From: Sipunculus nudus
Taxonomy: Eukaryota; Annelida; Sipuncula; Golfingiida; Sipunculidae
NCBI GenBank assembly: GCA_026874595.1
Contig: CM049307.1
Span: 45,445,678-45,509,677, forward strand
Direction: 5' to 3'
Length of the DNA: 64,000 nucleotides
Below are positions 19,222-30,835 of this stretch, one piece after another; the first letter of the stretch is position 1, and the number at the start of each line of letters is the position of its first letter. The position numbers were made by a program, and so were the translations under genes. Under the pieces are notes generated by a model. That model made no database searches and was not told the origin of the DNA. It saw only the letters and a program-made list of their open reading frames with translations.

Positions 19222-19850
19222 ACCACACAAGCGGTCCGATGCTAGTCCGTTCCAGCTATGGGCGGTCCAATCCATTCGCTCCGGTCCAGTTGTTCATATA
19301 TGACTGAAAATAAATTAAAATTGTAGTTTTTATTTTGCTTTTATTTGGCAATTTTTTTCATTTCATATATCAGTTCAAATGTTTAACAAAACTGAATTTT
19401 TTTTTAATCTAATGTTAATGATTTATTGTATATATATAACCCCTATGTATTTAATGTATAGAAATTGTTGACACAGTGATACAGATTATAACCATCAGCA
19501 TTGTGCAACACAGCAGGAGACAAGTATTCTAATTCTCAACTTTTCACTTAAATCACAAGTTATTATAAAAAAATATCATTTACTGTTTTTCCGAGAACAA
19601 AAATATAAAATAAGACACATTATACTTTTGCAGCTGCTATTGATTTAAATATACCTTGAGAGCTTAATTGAACCTTGTTCATAACAAGATCTGTAGGTTG
19701 AAACTAAATCAATATAGTCATCTGTTTAGCTTAAACCTTTAAAAAAGAGGCAGAGTAGCCCGGACCGGTCAGAGGATAAACGGTCCAGTATTACGGATAA
19801 CCGGTCCGGTCCGGTCCAGCCCAAAATTGTAGACCGCACCTCTAACTAGC
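19222..19850. mobile_element. Possible insertion with GGTCC-rich ends splitting the CCAC region
   Basis: Both borders are rich in CGGTCC motifs: GCGGTCCGATGC and CTCCGGTCCAG on the left, CCGGTCCGGTCCGGTCCAG and GTAGACCGC on the right. Read inward, both ends share GCGGTC. CCAC-type repeat sequence lies on either side. The AT-rich middle has no coding capacity. I read this as a non-autonomous DNA element inserted into the array, but no target duplication could be fixed, so borders are approximate. Confidence 0.3.
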
Positions 19851-19854
19851 ACCA

Positions 19855-20345
19855 TACTTCGCTTTACCGTTACCAAGCTCTTCCACAGAAAGATTTACAC
19901 CACTACCACAGTCCTCCACCAACATGCCTCAACTTAACCACGCTCAACCACAACCGCCAATCAACATTCGCGCTACACTTCAACCGCATTCCTCCAAAAC
20001 CACGCTACACAGCAGCCACACTGCTCCACGACAACGCTAAACCGCAGCCACACTCCTTCATAACCACGCTACACCGCATCCACACTACTCCACAACCACG
20101 CTACACCGCAGCCACACTCCTCCACAACCACGCTCCACCGCAGCCACACTCCTTCATAACCACGCTACACCGCATCCACACTCCTCCAAAACCACGCTAC
20201 ACCGCAGCCACACTCCTCCACAACAACGCTACACCGCAGCCACACTCCAAAACACCCATGATACACCAAAACCACACTCCACTACAACCATGCTTCACTG
20301 CAGCCACACTCCTCCACAACCACGCTTTTCCACCATCGCACTACA
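19855..20345 (+). repeat. 32-bp CCAC-type minisatellite, relative of the 101-bp array
   Basis: The central part (about 20025-20240) repeats CCACGCTACACCGCAGCCAC followed by ACTCCTCCACAA with a period near 32 bp. The flanks are degenerate versions. Shared vocabulary with the 101-bp unit (CAACCACGCTACA, CACACTCCATCA-like) suggests common origin. It is not open over a long distance. Confidence 0.75.
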
Positions 20346-20865
20346 AAACTGAACTATACTTCCACCAAGCTGTGTCCACTTGTTTTTAGAGATAAATTTC
20401 TTAAAATGTTTTATTTTTCAATAACTTCCTACAGAGCTGCCTCTGGAGGTTACATCCTAATATGGGAGTCAAGAATTCTTTTAAAAAATCTCCAATTTAT
20501 GTTTTACAACTTGTTTACTCTTTCCAGTGATCTGACGGATCAGATGTGTCCCTGCATAAGTAGCCATCATTGTTTTGGCTGGTCATATTTTGGAGTATTT
20601 ATATGATCCAATCAGCAGCTGTCTAATGAGGCCGTTGACTAATGGCCTTGTCTGCCATAAGTGGGGCTGAAAGGTTATAAAATGTAGACTTTTTTCTCAT
20701 AATTAAAATAATTATGTTTCTCACGTATTGTGTAAGGCAGATGTTTATTTCCCTAGTTGAAAATTAGGTCCATAAATCTGCTACCCTATATTTCCTTTTT
20801 TCTCTAAAAGGTAAATTAATAAACATTTTCATAGCAAAAAATATTTGGACATGAGGGGATAAAAC
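20346..20865. other. Non-coding stretch between CCAC tracts
   Basis: AT-rich DNA with no gene recognised. The 66-codon frame at 20406-20606 lacks any domain or splice context. Confidence 0.4.
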
Positions 20866-21395
20866 CATACCACACTCCACCGGGGCAGAGCTAAACCTCC
20901 ACCAAGCTAAACCACATTCCATTACAGCAGTGTTACACCATTACCTCGCTCCTAGCCCGAATATTCACTATCCATAATAGAAATGGAGTCCGAATGCCTG
21001 TGGGGGGGGGGGGGGGGGGAGGGGGTTCTACTCTGATTTGACACAACCAGTATGCAAATTAACAGGGTGACCTATGCAAATTACGTGAAAACACCGGATA
21101 GATGGTGATTGCGGGTTCCCTTCTTAATCCTCATGACGTAGCCCAAGGACAGACCCTCCTAGGCCTTCCTATGGCTCCCACTTTGCCTTGCCAGGTTGTA
21201 AACACTGAACCACTTTGTCAGATCTGATCTTCTTTTTACAGGGTAACTCTCCATTTTAGAGACTGTAATGCAAACAATTAGAAATAATTTTTTTTTTTTT
21301 GCCTTACATGCTTGGTGCTAACTCGCTCCACCACTCACAGTGTCCACCTCCACCACGCTCCACAACAAAACCACCTCCACATGTTCGCTGACGTC
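20866..21395 (+). repeat. Eroded CCAC remnants and a G18 homopolymer
   Basis: CCAC-type strings reappear at 20868-20945 (ACCACACTCCACCGG, AACCTCCACCAAGC) and 21320-21390 (GCTCCACCACTCACAG, CCTCCACCACGCTCCAC). Between them lies a run of 18 G at 21002-21019. These look like eroded outliers of the main arrays, extending the CCAC domain to almost 4 kb. Confidence 0.5.
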
Positions 21396-23673
21396 ACTGC
21401 CCTGGCTCTGTTATATTATAATCCAAAACTGTTTCAATTCAATTGCTTAATAAAAGCGTTTAGAGCATCGATTTCTTTTAGATAACTAAGCTTCATTTCA
21501 AACTGTTAATATCCATCAAAAGTGCCGAAATGAGATCTGAATCTTTTATTGCTCTCATTGATATTTAAAACTTTCATCAGAGATTCAGCTAAGAAGCTTA
21601 TATAACTCACATTTATTACAGCTCTGACGTCAGCACTTGCCCGTATTTAGTCATACTTAATTTCCTTACTTTGTTAATGGCTTCACTAAAATTAGAATTA
21701 TAACAGGAAGTGATGATATTCCGTCAATAAAAGATAAAAATGCCGGTTTAAATATTGAAACGGATCAGTTTCAGTTATATCTGTATCTGTCCTTAACGTA
21801 AAAATAAAAACAGTTATTATTTTATGGGATATTTATTATTCTGCTGTCCTAACCATCATTTGAATCCATTTATATTTTAAAGAGCTTAATAAATACTGGA
21901 ATGTAAAACATATTTATTAGAAAGATAACATGAGGAAATGGTGTGTTGATATAGGTTTTTGATACTGAGCTTGCGATTTGACGTCTTTGGAGAATATAAA
22001 ACATTAAAACAGGAATATAAACTTTAAAACAGATAATTAAATTAAGTCGTAAACTTACTCTTTAGAATCTAAAATGGTCTAATCGTAAACATTTGTACAA
22101 ATATATTGCCAAAGCACGAATGAAATAAGTGAAATTAAAAGTTAAACATTCTCACTTTCCATTAAAAGGCGAAATAATAAAAAAAAATCGCCTTACTATC
22201 CTGACATGTTTAAATGATTAAATCTCATATTGTCAAACCTTTGTCGCTTCCAGTTTGTTACTTTTCTCCTGGAATTTCCACCTGATTTGAATAAATGAAT
22301 AATTGAACATTCTTAGTTGGTAACAGGTTTACTAGAATAAATACTCAGTCAGGTACAATGATATCTTGAATAACAAAATGATTAATTTTGCTTTTTTCAC
22401 ATGTGAAAAGGTTTTCAACATTTCAATATTTTTCCTGGTTCTTAAAATATTGTTTAAGATCCCAACAGGAGTCTCTGTACGTTTCGTGATTATTGAACTA
22501 ATCACAAGGTATGATTAATTGATAAACCTTCACTATGTTGAAAATTGAAATGTAAAAAAATTAATTTTCATCACTGAGAGGCATACATGTAAGGTAAAAT
22601 AAAAAACAAGTTAAAAGCATTATTTTTAAAGGTCCATCTGTTTTGAAATGCATCTTTTTAACACTTAATGGCGGAGAAATATCGATCTAAGCGTAGACCC
22701 TTGAAAGTAGATAAATTCACTAAACATTGAATAATTCTTAACATCATCTGTCTTTGTATATATAGCAATTCTGATAATATAAAAACAAATGAATCAGATC
22801 ATGAACCATGACAGCTAAAAAACCATATATTTCCATTTTTCATTCGGATGAAAAGAGCATTTTGAGGGCAAGCGTTTTAATTATTTCCTAATTAACAGAT
22901 GAGTTAAGTGATTTTTGTTGTTATCAGTGCAAGTGTTAGCAAGCTTTAATTGCAAATATTAAAAGTATTAACATTGAATGTGCTTTGCGACTGTGCATAT
23001 ATATATCCTCTCAGAGTATGCCTATATAGAAGGGGGGTTCATATATAATTAAATAAAAATTCACAAATATAAATAACTTTATATAAGTTAACACATTAAC
23101 TATCATTGGTTTGCAGCCTGCTCGGCAGTAATATCTTGGTACCTTATTAGGAGTCATGCAGAGGCACTTTGAAACTTTTTACAGAAGGCTGATAATTTAA
23201 AAAGGAGTGAAAATATAGGACTGTCATTACAGCACCTGTACCAGGCTTGATCATACTCCATGTGGTGTAGCATAAAGATATCAGTATCAGAATATGAGGC
23301 AATTAACTAATGATTCTCTGATAAAGCATGTTTAGGGTCAATTAAGAAAAATGAGGCTTTACTTAGTGCGTGTCTGCAAGTGGATCTATATGGGGCCCTT
23401 TGTATATATAGACCAAGCAGGCAGCCTAAATAAGCTAAGACAAAGTCCCTTTTGCTGCGGATTGGAAAATCCAACAGCTGTACACCTCATTGGTGTATTA
23501 TCTTGCAATTAATTTTATCAGACTGACATATTAAATGTAGAATGCAAACAATATAGAACACAGAACAAGCCCACTGAGGAAGGAGTGCAACTGATACAGT
23601 CCACTCCCTAAGTATTTTGCCTACAAGCACTTCACGTGCTGCTAAATCACGCTTCTGTGATGTCAGGATGCAG

Positions 23674-23675
<2 letters not shown>
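21396..23675. other. AT-rich non-coding stretch
   Basis: No open frame of 60 codons, no recognised repeat family and no RNA gene over 2.3 kb. This is among the least structured parts of the window and may be unique intergenic or intronic DNA. Confidence 0.5.

Positions 23676-23735
<60 letters not shown>
23676..23735. repeat. (TA)n microsatellite
   Basis: About 60 bp of pure TA repeat, 200 bp before the 103-bp satellite. Confidence 0.95.
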
Positions 23736-23739
<4 letters not shown>

Positions 23740-23936
23740 TGCTAATCAATCCTTGGAAAAAAAAAATATATAGACTTCTCAACCACACTTTTGACATTTT
23801 GACATCTGTTGGCGGCTTCGGATTTGTGTCCTCAGAATAAAACATTTATAATATCTCAGATTATCTAATCAAAGATATTTCTTATGTTTAACGGTGGGAT
23901 TGTTGTTGGAGTCTTTGGGAGTTTCTGGTTGATGAA

Positions 23937-25955
23937 ATCAAATCCAGCCATGCTGACCCGAACACAACAGACGACGTGACGTTCGATAGGAATGCTAATG
24001 GTAAAGGTCTTTCAGCAATTACTATCGTTTAGCAATGGTACCAAATCCAGAAAGGCTGACCCGAACACAACATATGACGTGACGTTCGGTGTGAATACTC
24101 GTGGTTAAGGTCTTTCACCAAACACCATCGTCCGGCAATGGTACCAAATCCAAAAAAGGCTGACACGAAGACAACATACGACATGACGTTCGGTGCGCAT
24201 GCTCGTGGTAAAGGTCTTTCACCAAACACTATCATTCGGCACCAATACCAGATCCAGAAAGGCTGACCCGGACACAACATACGACATGACGTTAGGTGCG
24301 CATGCTCGTGGTAATGGTCTTTCACCAAACACTATCATTCGGCACCAAAACAGATCCAGAAAGGCTGACCCGGACACAACATACGACATGACGTTAGGTG
24401 CGCATGCTCGTGGTAATGGTCTTTCACTAAACACTCTCATTCGGCACGAATACCAGATCCAAAAAAGGCTGACCCGAACACAACATACGACATGACGATA
24501 GGTGCGCGTGCTCGTGGTAATGGTCTTTAACCAAACATTATCATTCGGCTCGAATACCAGATCCAGAAAGGCTGACACGAACACAAGATACGACTTGACG
24601 TTCGGTCCGCATGCTTGTGGTAAAGGTCTTTCACCAAACACTATCATTCGGAACGAATACCAGATCCAGAAAGGCTGACCCGAACACAACATACGACATG
24701 ACGTTCGGTGCGCATGCTCGTGGTTATGGTCTTTCGCCAAACTCTCTCGTTCGGCAGGGGTGACAAATCCAGAAAGGCTGACCCGTTCACATCAAGCGAC
24801 GTGAGGTTCGGTACACATACTCGTGGTAAAGGTCTTTCACCTAACACTCTCATTCGGCAGGGGTACCAAATCCCGAAAGGCTGACACGATCACAACAAGC
24901 GACGTGAGGTTCGGTACACATACTCGTGGTAAAGGTCTTTCACCTAACACTCTCATTCGGCAGGGGTACCAAATCCAGAAAGGCTGACCCAAACACAACA
25001 AGCGACGTGAGGTTCGGTGCGCGTACTCGTGGTAAGATTCTTTCACCAAACACTATCATTTGGCAGGGGTACCAAATCCCGAAAGGCTGACCCGATCACA
25101 ACAAGCGACGTGAGGTTTGGTGCGCGTACTCGTGGTAAGATTCTTTCACCAAACACTATCATTCGGCAGGGGTACCAAATCCAGAAAGGCTGACCCGATC
25201 ACAACATATGACGTGACGTTCGGTGCGCATACTCGTGGTAAAGGTCTTTCACCTAACACTCTCATTCGGCAGGGGTACCAAATCCCGAAAGGCTGACCCG
25301 ATCACAACAAGCGACGTGAGGTTCGGTGAGCGTACTCGTGGTAAGATTCTTTCACCAAACACTATCATTCGGCAGGGGTACCAAATCCAGAAAGGCTGAC
25401 CCGATCACAACATATGACGTGACGTTCTGTGCGCATACTCGTGGTAAAGGTCTTTCACCTAACACTCTCATTCGGCAGGGGTACCAAATCCCGAAAGGCT
25501 GACCCGATCACAACAAGCGACGTGAGGTTCGGTGCGCGTACTTGTGGTAAGATTCTTTCACCAAACACTATCATTCGGCAGGGGTACCAAATCCCGAAAG
25601 GCTGACCCGATCACAACAAGCGACGTGAGGTTCGGTGCGCGTACTCGTGGTAAGATTCTTTCACCAAACACTATCATTCGGCAGGGGTACCAAATCCCGA
25701 AAGGCTGACCCGATCACAACAAGCGACGTGAGGTTCGGTGCGCGTACTCGTGGTAAGATTCTTTCACCAAACATTATCATTCGGCAGGGGTACCAAATCC
25801 AGAAAGGCTGACCCGAACACAACAGGCGACGTGAGTTTCGGTAACGTTATGTTCAGTGCGCATGATCGTGATAAAGATCTTTCACCTAACACCATCACTC
25901 GTGGACAAGTTCACGAAACATTATTATTCGGCAATGTACCAAATCCAGTAACAAC
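23937..25955 (+). repeat. 103-bp satellite array, about 19-20 copies
   Basis: Successive AAAGGCTGAC anchors at 24051, 24155, 24258 and 24360 give periods of 102-104 bp. A unit contains ACTCGTGGTAAAGGTCTTTC, ACC(A/T)AACACTATCATTCGGC, AGGGGTACCAAATCC, GAAAGGCTGACCCGA and ACGTGACGTTCGGTGCGC. GGTAAAG..CTTTCACC inside each unit is an imperfect hairpin. Two unit types differ in linked sites (CCAG with TATGACGTGACG and AAAGGTC, versus CCCG with AAGCGACGTGAGG and AAGATTC). From about 25070 to 25480 they alternate as a 206-bp higher-order repeat, followed by repeated copies of the second type. The outermost units are the most diverged, as expected for unequal exchange. Open frames on both strands through the array are by-products. 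Confidence 0.92.
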
Positions 25956-26243
25956 AACATGAACATGTACTTCATGATGAATCATATACTTTCAGAAAAT
26001 CCCCTGTTTGTTGGCCTATTGTAGGAACAGCGTGCGTAGTTTCTCCCAATATTTTAAAGAAAACTTGAGAGGTTTCTAATCCATGTGCCAGTGTTTATAA
26101 AAAGGCCCGTGCACGTAGCAATCGTCGATTCCCTCATTTAAATTCCCTTAATTGACTCCTCTTTGCGGGTAATGGCAGATTGACTAATGGTCACCTGGAC
26201 TTGATTTAATCCAGTCTGGAACTACATGCTTTTTATTGATATA

Positions 26244-26246
<3 letters not shown>
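25956..26246. other. Non-coding spacer
   Basis: Nothing recognised between the satellite and the next TA tract. Confidence 0.4.

Positions 26247-26335
<89 letters not shown>
26247..26335. repeat. (AT)n microsatellite
   Basis: About 89 bp of TA repeat with one phase slip near 26300. Confidence 0.95.
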
Positions 26336-26337
<2 letters not shown>

Positions 26338-26878
26338 CAAAACATAAAACTGCCGCATATGTATGTCACTTTTTATTTGTAGATTTTCCAGCCCTTTCGA
26401 AACCAGTAAGTATTTATATGATATCCATTGTTATTGCGAGAGGATATTTCATAATATATGTAATAACACAATGGGACTGATTTGTGCAAGTAACATCATA
26501 TAAACCTTTAATATAAAATCGTGCACATATTGTGTCGTCCACACATGTGAGTACAACAAGACCAAAATCAACCTGTGCAGCCGATGTTACTAAAATAAAC
26601 CAAACCCAATTTAATCAAACGCGCCAGCCCTCAGAAGCTGTGTCGGGTTTAACATGTGATTCGTTAAGTGTTATCGATTACTCCTGGCAAGTTTGTCTGT
26701 TACCTGGAAGACCATTAAATTTGTTTAACCCACCACGTTTTATATTCTTTCGCTGCCTGCAGACAGGGACTTTTTCATTCAGTTAATTGAGAGACCTTGT
26801 GTTCGCTCAAAAGCTCCGATGAGCAAACATTGGTCCCGCCGTTTGGCATCACTGTTCTTGGTTACAGTTCAACAATCT
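26336..26878. other. Non-coding stretch
   Basis: An 84-codon frame at 26532-26786 has no recognisable domain; no other support for a gene was found. Confidence 0.35.
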
Positions 26879-27265
26879 CTTTAGAGGGACCTATTCACTT
26901 ACCAGGAAAGTTAAAAATACATGCAATATAGTGTGTTCATCTTGAAATGTTATGGTATTTGCCATTATTTCGTTCTAAAACCGTATGGTAACTCCTATTC
27001 ACTGGTGTAAGTCAGCTTGCAACGGGCGCGACCAGTGCCGCTAAACAGAAACACCACGCGCACAACATCTGGTGCCCATAACCGGCAACTTCACATATCA
27101 AGATTTTGTTAAGGTAGTATCATCTGTGTTGTTTCTTCATTGGTTTTCTCCTTGTTTGGGAGGTGTCACATGCTCAAGAACGGACCTCTGGTCACGTAGT
27201 CTTGTTATGGTCAACGGACACACGTAGGATGTGTTAACTCACAAACAGAACCATTACAAAGCATA
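26879..27265 (+). mobile_element. MITE-like repeat family B, copy 1 (relative of family A)
   Basis: It opens with CTTTAGAGGGACCTATTCAC and shares blocks with 45108-45535 in the same order: TTATGGTATTTGCCA, TTTCGTTCTAAAACC, CGCACAACATCTGGTGC, TGGTCACGTAGTCTTGTT. The last 70 bp (GGACACACGTAGGATGTG) resembles the GACACACGTGGACTGCG block of family A, linking the two families. There is no coding capacity and the right border is uncertain. Confidence 0.5.
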
Positions 27266-28090
27266 AATAGGTGAATCGGAGATAGTTTGTCCGTATGCAC
27301 TTCGGGCAGCAGTGGAAGAGGTTAACGCTCGTCGAGCAGCTACAGGTTACTGTGGTCAAGACCTCAGCCCTACGCTGTTCTCTGAGCCAACAGACGTGAG
27401 CCACACCAAGCAAAGCAGAGAGCCGCGAGAGGCCGCCACCGTACATCCCGAACCGGTGACCTTTTTGGAAAGCTAACAGCATCCACAGCCGCAAAGGCAG
27501 AAGCAACCCACATTCCCTCTACCAATCCCAGCAGCGGAGACCCAGCCATGCAATTCGAGAGCCGAACCGATCTTGTGAACAACAGTGTTTCGAGACGCAT
27601 CGCCTTTATAATTGCAGTTTCGGCCATTTGGACCGTATTAACCAGTTTACCCAGTTATGCAAGTTTTAGCAAGTTTTTTCGTCATCAGAAATGCAATTCG
27701 GGTAAGCCAAGAATTTTTGTATTCAGCCATAATGAACTAATAGCGTGGAAATATTGCGAATGCTTATGTACCATAAAGAAACTCCGAAAGTCAAGGAAAG
27801 GTTTGGTTCATGGTCTGATAGCAAAGACTTTGCAATATAATCAGACTTTAGACTTTGCCTTCCCGGTTTTCGGGCCTATTCATTCCTGTACATTTTTTGG
27901 CTCCCCGAGGAGCGTATGCTCATATCAGGTCGGAATATACCCCATAAGCCTTAACTTTTTATATATTTTTTTAATGCTTGCTTAACTAAGTATATCTTCA
28001 TCTGCAGAATTCCATTCCGGTTTCGGACTATTTGACAATGCATTAACATATACTTCCTCCCATATTATATCCTGGTTAATAAGGCCCGGT
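27266..28090. other. Unassigned stretch with a GC-richer segment (27290-27640)
   Basis: The GC-richer segment is open in several frames on both strands, including a plus-strand run without ATG of about 70 codons ending near 27475, and frames of 85 and 90 codons on the minus strand. None shows a recognisable domain, and no good splice acceptor or donor flanks the runs, so I do not call a gene. It is still one of the better places to look for transcript evidence. Confidence 0.3.
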
Positions 28091-28094
28091 AACT

Positions 28095-28200
28095 ACTACA
28101 CCTTGGTGTGTAATCTTCATCTTTGCGGGATCATACCACCGAGGATCGAACTTGTTTGTGAGTGAAGCACGCCCGTTGGCTACGGCCTTTCCAATAAACC
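28095..28200 (-). mobile_element. Possible tRNA-derived SINE head (degenerate)
   Basis: On the minus strand, TAGCCAACGGG (28182-28172) resembles a Pol III A box, and AGTTCGATCCT (28152-28142) is a good B box. The spacing is 19 bp, shorter than in an intact tRNA, so this would be a deleted head. Downstream text is unique in the window. No poly-A end or target duplication was found. A chance B box is the main alternative. Confidence 0.3.
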
Positions 28201-29052
28201 TGCAGAGCGCTCACCTTGGCTGGGGGCAGACGTGAAAAATTTAACATTTAATTATTTAGGCAAACTTTTTATTAACTGGAGGCTTATCTACTGTGATAAA
28301 TATGTACCAATTTAAATGACAATTATCGGAAATTATCTTACAGGTGTTTAATGTAAAATGTTATATTTTACGATTTTACCCTTTTTCGATTTCAAGTAAA
28401 GCGCCTCAGAAATTTTTTTAAGTTTATAGGAAAATATATTACACGAGGCTGAACTTCAAGGGGCTAAAGCAACAAGTGAACCCACATTTTCGTTTAAAAA
28501 ATGTCGGACCTGTTCTTTTTAGGCTTTTACTATTCATTACTCTAAATAATACATTCATATTTTATCATTCGTGTAAGTAATACAGGAAAAATAATCGTCA
28601 TTTCTTTAATTATATTTCTTGACATGATATGTGTACGCGACGTCATTGACAAATATAGCAAATGTTAGTTCCTCTTAAACATACAAAGATCAGTTAGAAC
28701 ATGAAGGGAACAACGCATAATAGGCTTCTGCTTTATACTTATAAAAATAATATATAGTAGTATATTATAAGTTAGAAATATGCAGTATAATAGAAGCCTT
28801 TATTCTTGACTTATTTTACTGGACATGTAACGCGACCTTATTTACAAAATACTAAAAGTGGGTTCAATTTGTATAAAGTAAAAGTTCACAGGCAGAATTC
28901 AGTAAAAATAAAATAAAATATGAGTTTACTAGTTGAGTTTTTTAAGTGCTGAACCCACAATTTTTGCATCAAATTGCCGGTTTAGTTGTTGTTTTAGCCC
29001 AAAAATGTATGCCCAGTCTTATGCACTTATACCTTTTGATGGATTTGGCGCT
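28201..29052. other. Non-coding stretch
   Basis: AT-rich, no open frames of note, no recognised repeat. Confidence 0.4.
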
Positions 29053-29322
29053 GTATGAATTTTAATAATAATAATGATAATACTAATGATAATAATAATA
29101 TTGTGAAGGTTCATGTTTATATTACGCATTAATGGTATTAACAGTTTCGCAGTTGTATTTTCGCTCATTCTACCATAAGTTCAATAATGTAGCCAAATAT
29201 ATGTGAGCTATAAGTACTAAACTATAAATAGTATCATCAGTGGAGATCGAGGGATCCAAAAAGAGTCATGTAATCAATGTACCTGGTGTTTTCTTATAAT
29301 GACAACCGGTGAATTGTACGGA
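29053..29322 (+). repeat. Interspersed repeat family E, copy 1
   Basis: Starts TATGAATTTTAATAATAATAA, then shares TTTCGCAGTTGTATTTTCG, ATCATTC-type, AACTATAAATAGTAT, CAGTGGAGATC and TACCTGGTG-like blocks with 31771-32024. The AATAAT tract at the 5' end may be a simple repeat belonging to the family. Class unknown. Confidence 0.55.
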
Positions 29323-29529
29323 CTTTCAGGTTCAGGTTCCTCTATGTCAGCCTAGTTAAGTATACCGCTCGTCTATCAGAAAGAGGTGAATGTTTTATTA
29401 ATTAAACATAATTTGATGTGAACATTATAAGCCTGCATTAGAAAAAAAAATCACATTTATTATTTTGATTTTAATGCTAATAAATTGTTACCTCCACCAA
29501 AGAGATTCCCTTTTCTCTTTGAAAAAAAA

Positions 29530-30142
29530 ATGCTACCTGCAAACATATTGCCTGAAATCGTCCTGTGCACGAGTGTTAAAAAAGGGCGCGATCACAGGCG
29601 TCAACACAAACAAAGGGCATGGACTCCGAGCATCGCCGGAGCCACAACACCTGTCAGTCAGAAGATGCCCTGTCTGACTTGGCCCAAAATTGCAATACAT
29701 GTTCCCACTGGCTGAAACATCCCGCGTTAGGGACCTAATGCACGGGATCATACCGTGCGTTTCATTTCAGCTGTGGCCACTGAACCTATCGTACAGTTCT
29801 GTTGCGACAGGTTCTAAAATGAATTTACTTTCGGTTAATGGACCACAATGTTCATCCAGCAGAGATATAACAGAGGGCATGAAGGACCATGAATGGACTC
29901 GTTTGGACTAGTTCTTGTTTGGGACCTGTCGCGGTCCTCCGGTCTCGCGGCATTGTAATGGTAAACAGACACACGTGGACTGCGTTTACAAACATTCAAA
30001 ACCATAACAAGGTGTTGAACAGCCGAGGTACTGAGAATTTGTACTGGGATGGTTTTGCTTGGAAACTTTAAAGCAAAACTGAACTGATAGAGTAAATCAT
30101 ATGCATAAAATTGCTCCTGATTATGTCCCTTTAAAGTAAGCC
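29530..30142 (-). mobile_element. MITE-like repeat family A, copy 2 (inverted, right end eroded)
   Basis: On the minus strand it opens TTTAAAGGGACATAATCAGG at about 30138, followed by TATCAGTTCAGTTTTGCTTT and blocks matching 38937-39541: CATCTCTGCTGGATG-like, AGAACCTGTCGCAACAGA, TCCCTAACGCGGGATGTTTC, CTGTGATCGCGCCC. Compared with copy 3 it carries an extra GGACCGCGACAGGTCCC-containing block near 29925, and its right terminal repeat is unrecognisable. Small open frames on both strands are incidental. Confidence 0.7.
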
Positions 30143-30234
30143 CTTCAATTATCATTTTCTGGAAAATTTAATTGATTTCCGGTTTACTATGGATACATAT
30201 AAATGAACCATAGGTATTCATGTATTTTTCCGAT

Positions 30235-30835
30235 AGTCCTTAGAAAATATGTATCAGCAAGAAGATCTTACAAAGAACTCCCTAGATGATATGTTAGAAG
30301 TTTCCACGTCAAACAGCCATGACTTGTGTCCATCTTACTTATGGTCGACTCAAATCATGTTGTTTTACACAGCTCACAGTGACCTTATTTTGGATGTCAA
30401 AGGAGACATTACAGTGTCCTCCCTTTATATCAAGAAAGACATTTCTAGAGCCAACGGTTAAGATATGTGACCTGTCTGACTTTCTGGGTGTCTCAAGAAT
30501 TGATGAAACACTATTTGTTCAATATGCAGGGAAAAAATCAAGGCAATCAATGCATTAGTTATTCAGATAATAGAGCTTTTGCATAAAATTTATTATTTTT
30601 TCTTGTGGGGTATATTTGAGCCCCATACCTCGGAGGATATAGGTCACAGTTACCTAATTTCATGTTCTAAGGAGATTTTTATGGACCTCCATGGTTATTC
30701 AATTTAATATTTCTAGGTCCAGCGGTTACGATTTGTGCCCTGTTAACGGACAGTCAGACGGCCGGACAGATGGAGGCCGGAAAGAGTGATCGCTATAGCT
30801 CAGATGACTTTTAGGCAGCTGAGCTTAAAAACATG
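30235..30835 (+). repeat. Interspersed repeat family F, copy 2 (left end missing)
   Basis: Internal monomers carry GATGTTAGAAGTTTC-like, CACAGTGACCTTATTTTGG, GGAGACATTACAGTG and TTAAGATATGTGACCTGTC blocks. It ends with AGACGGCCGGACAGATGGAGG and GATCGCTATAGCTCAGATGAC, the same 3' end as copy 1 at about 5110-5165. The GTGGCCCATGGGCC left end is absent. Confidence 0.6.

Noticed and set aside
17290-19307. Open frames of 640, 571, 206 and about 105 codons as His/Thr/Pro-rich protein genes
   Set aside because: They arise from a 101-bp tandem repeat without stops, read in all frames. The unit is not a codon multiple, and the longest frame starts in unrelated sequence before a C20 run.
24029-25049. 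Overlapping frames of 70-173 codons on both strands in the satellite
   Set aside because: They follow the 103-bp period, switch peptide at each repeat and have no family resemblance.
23937-25955. CRISPR-like array
   Set aside because: The repeats are contiguous 103-bp monomers without unique spacers, in eukaryotic DNA.
27290-27640. GC-richer segment as a coding exon
   Set aside because: Several frames are open on both strands, but none has an initiation codon with splice support or a recognised domain.
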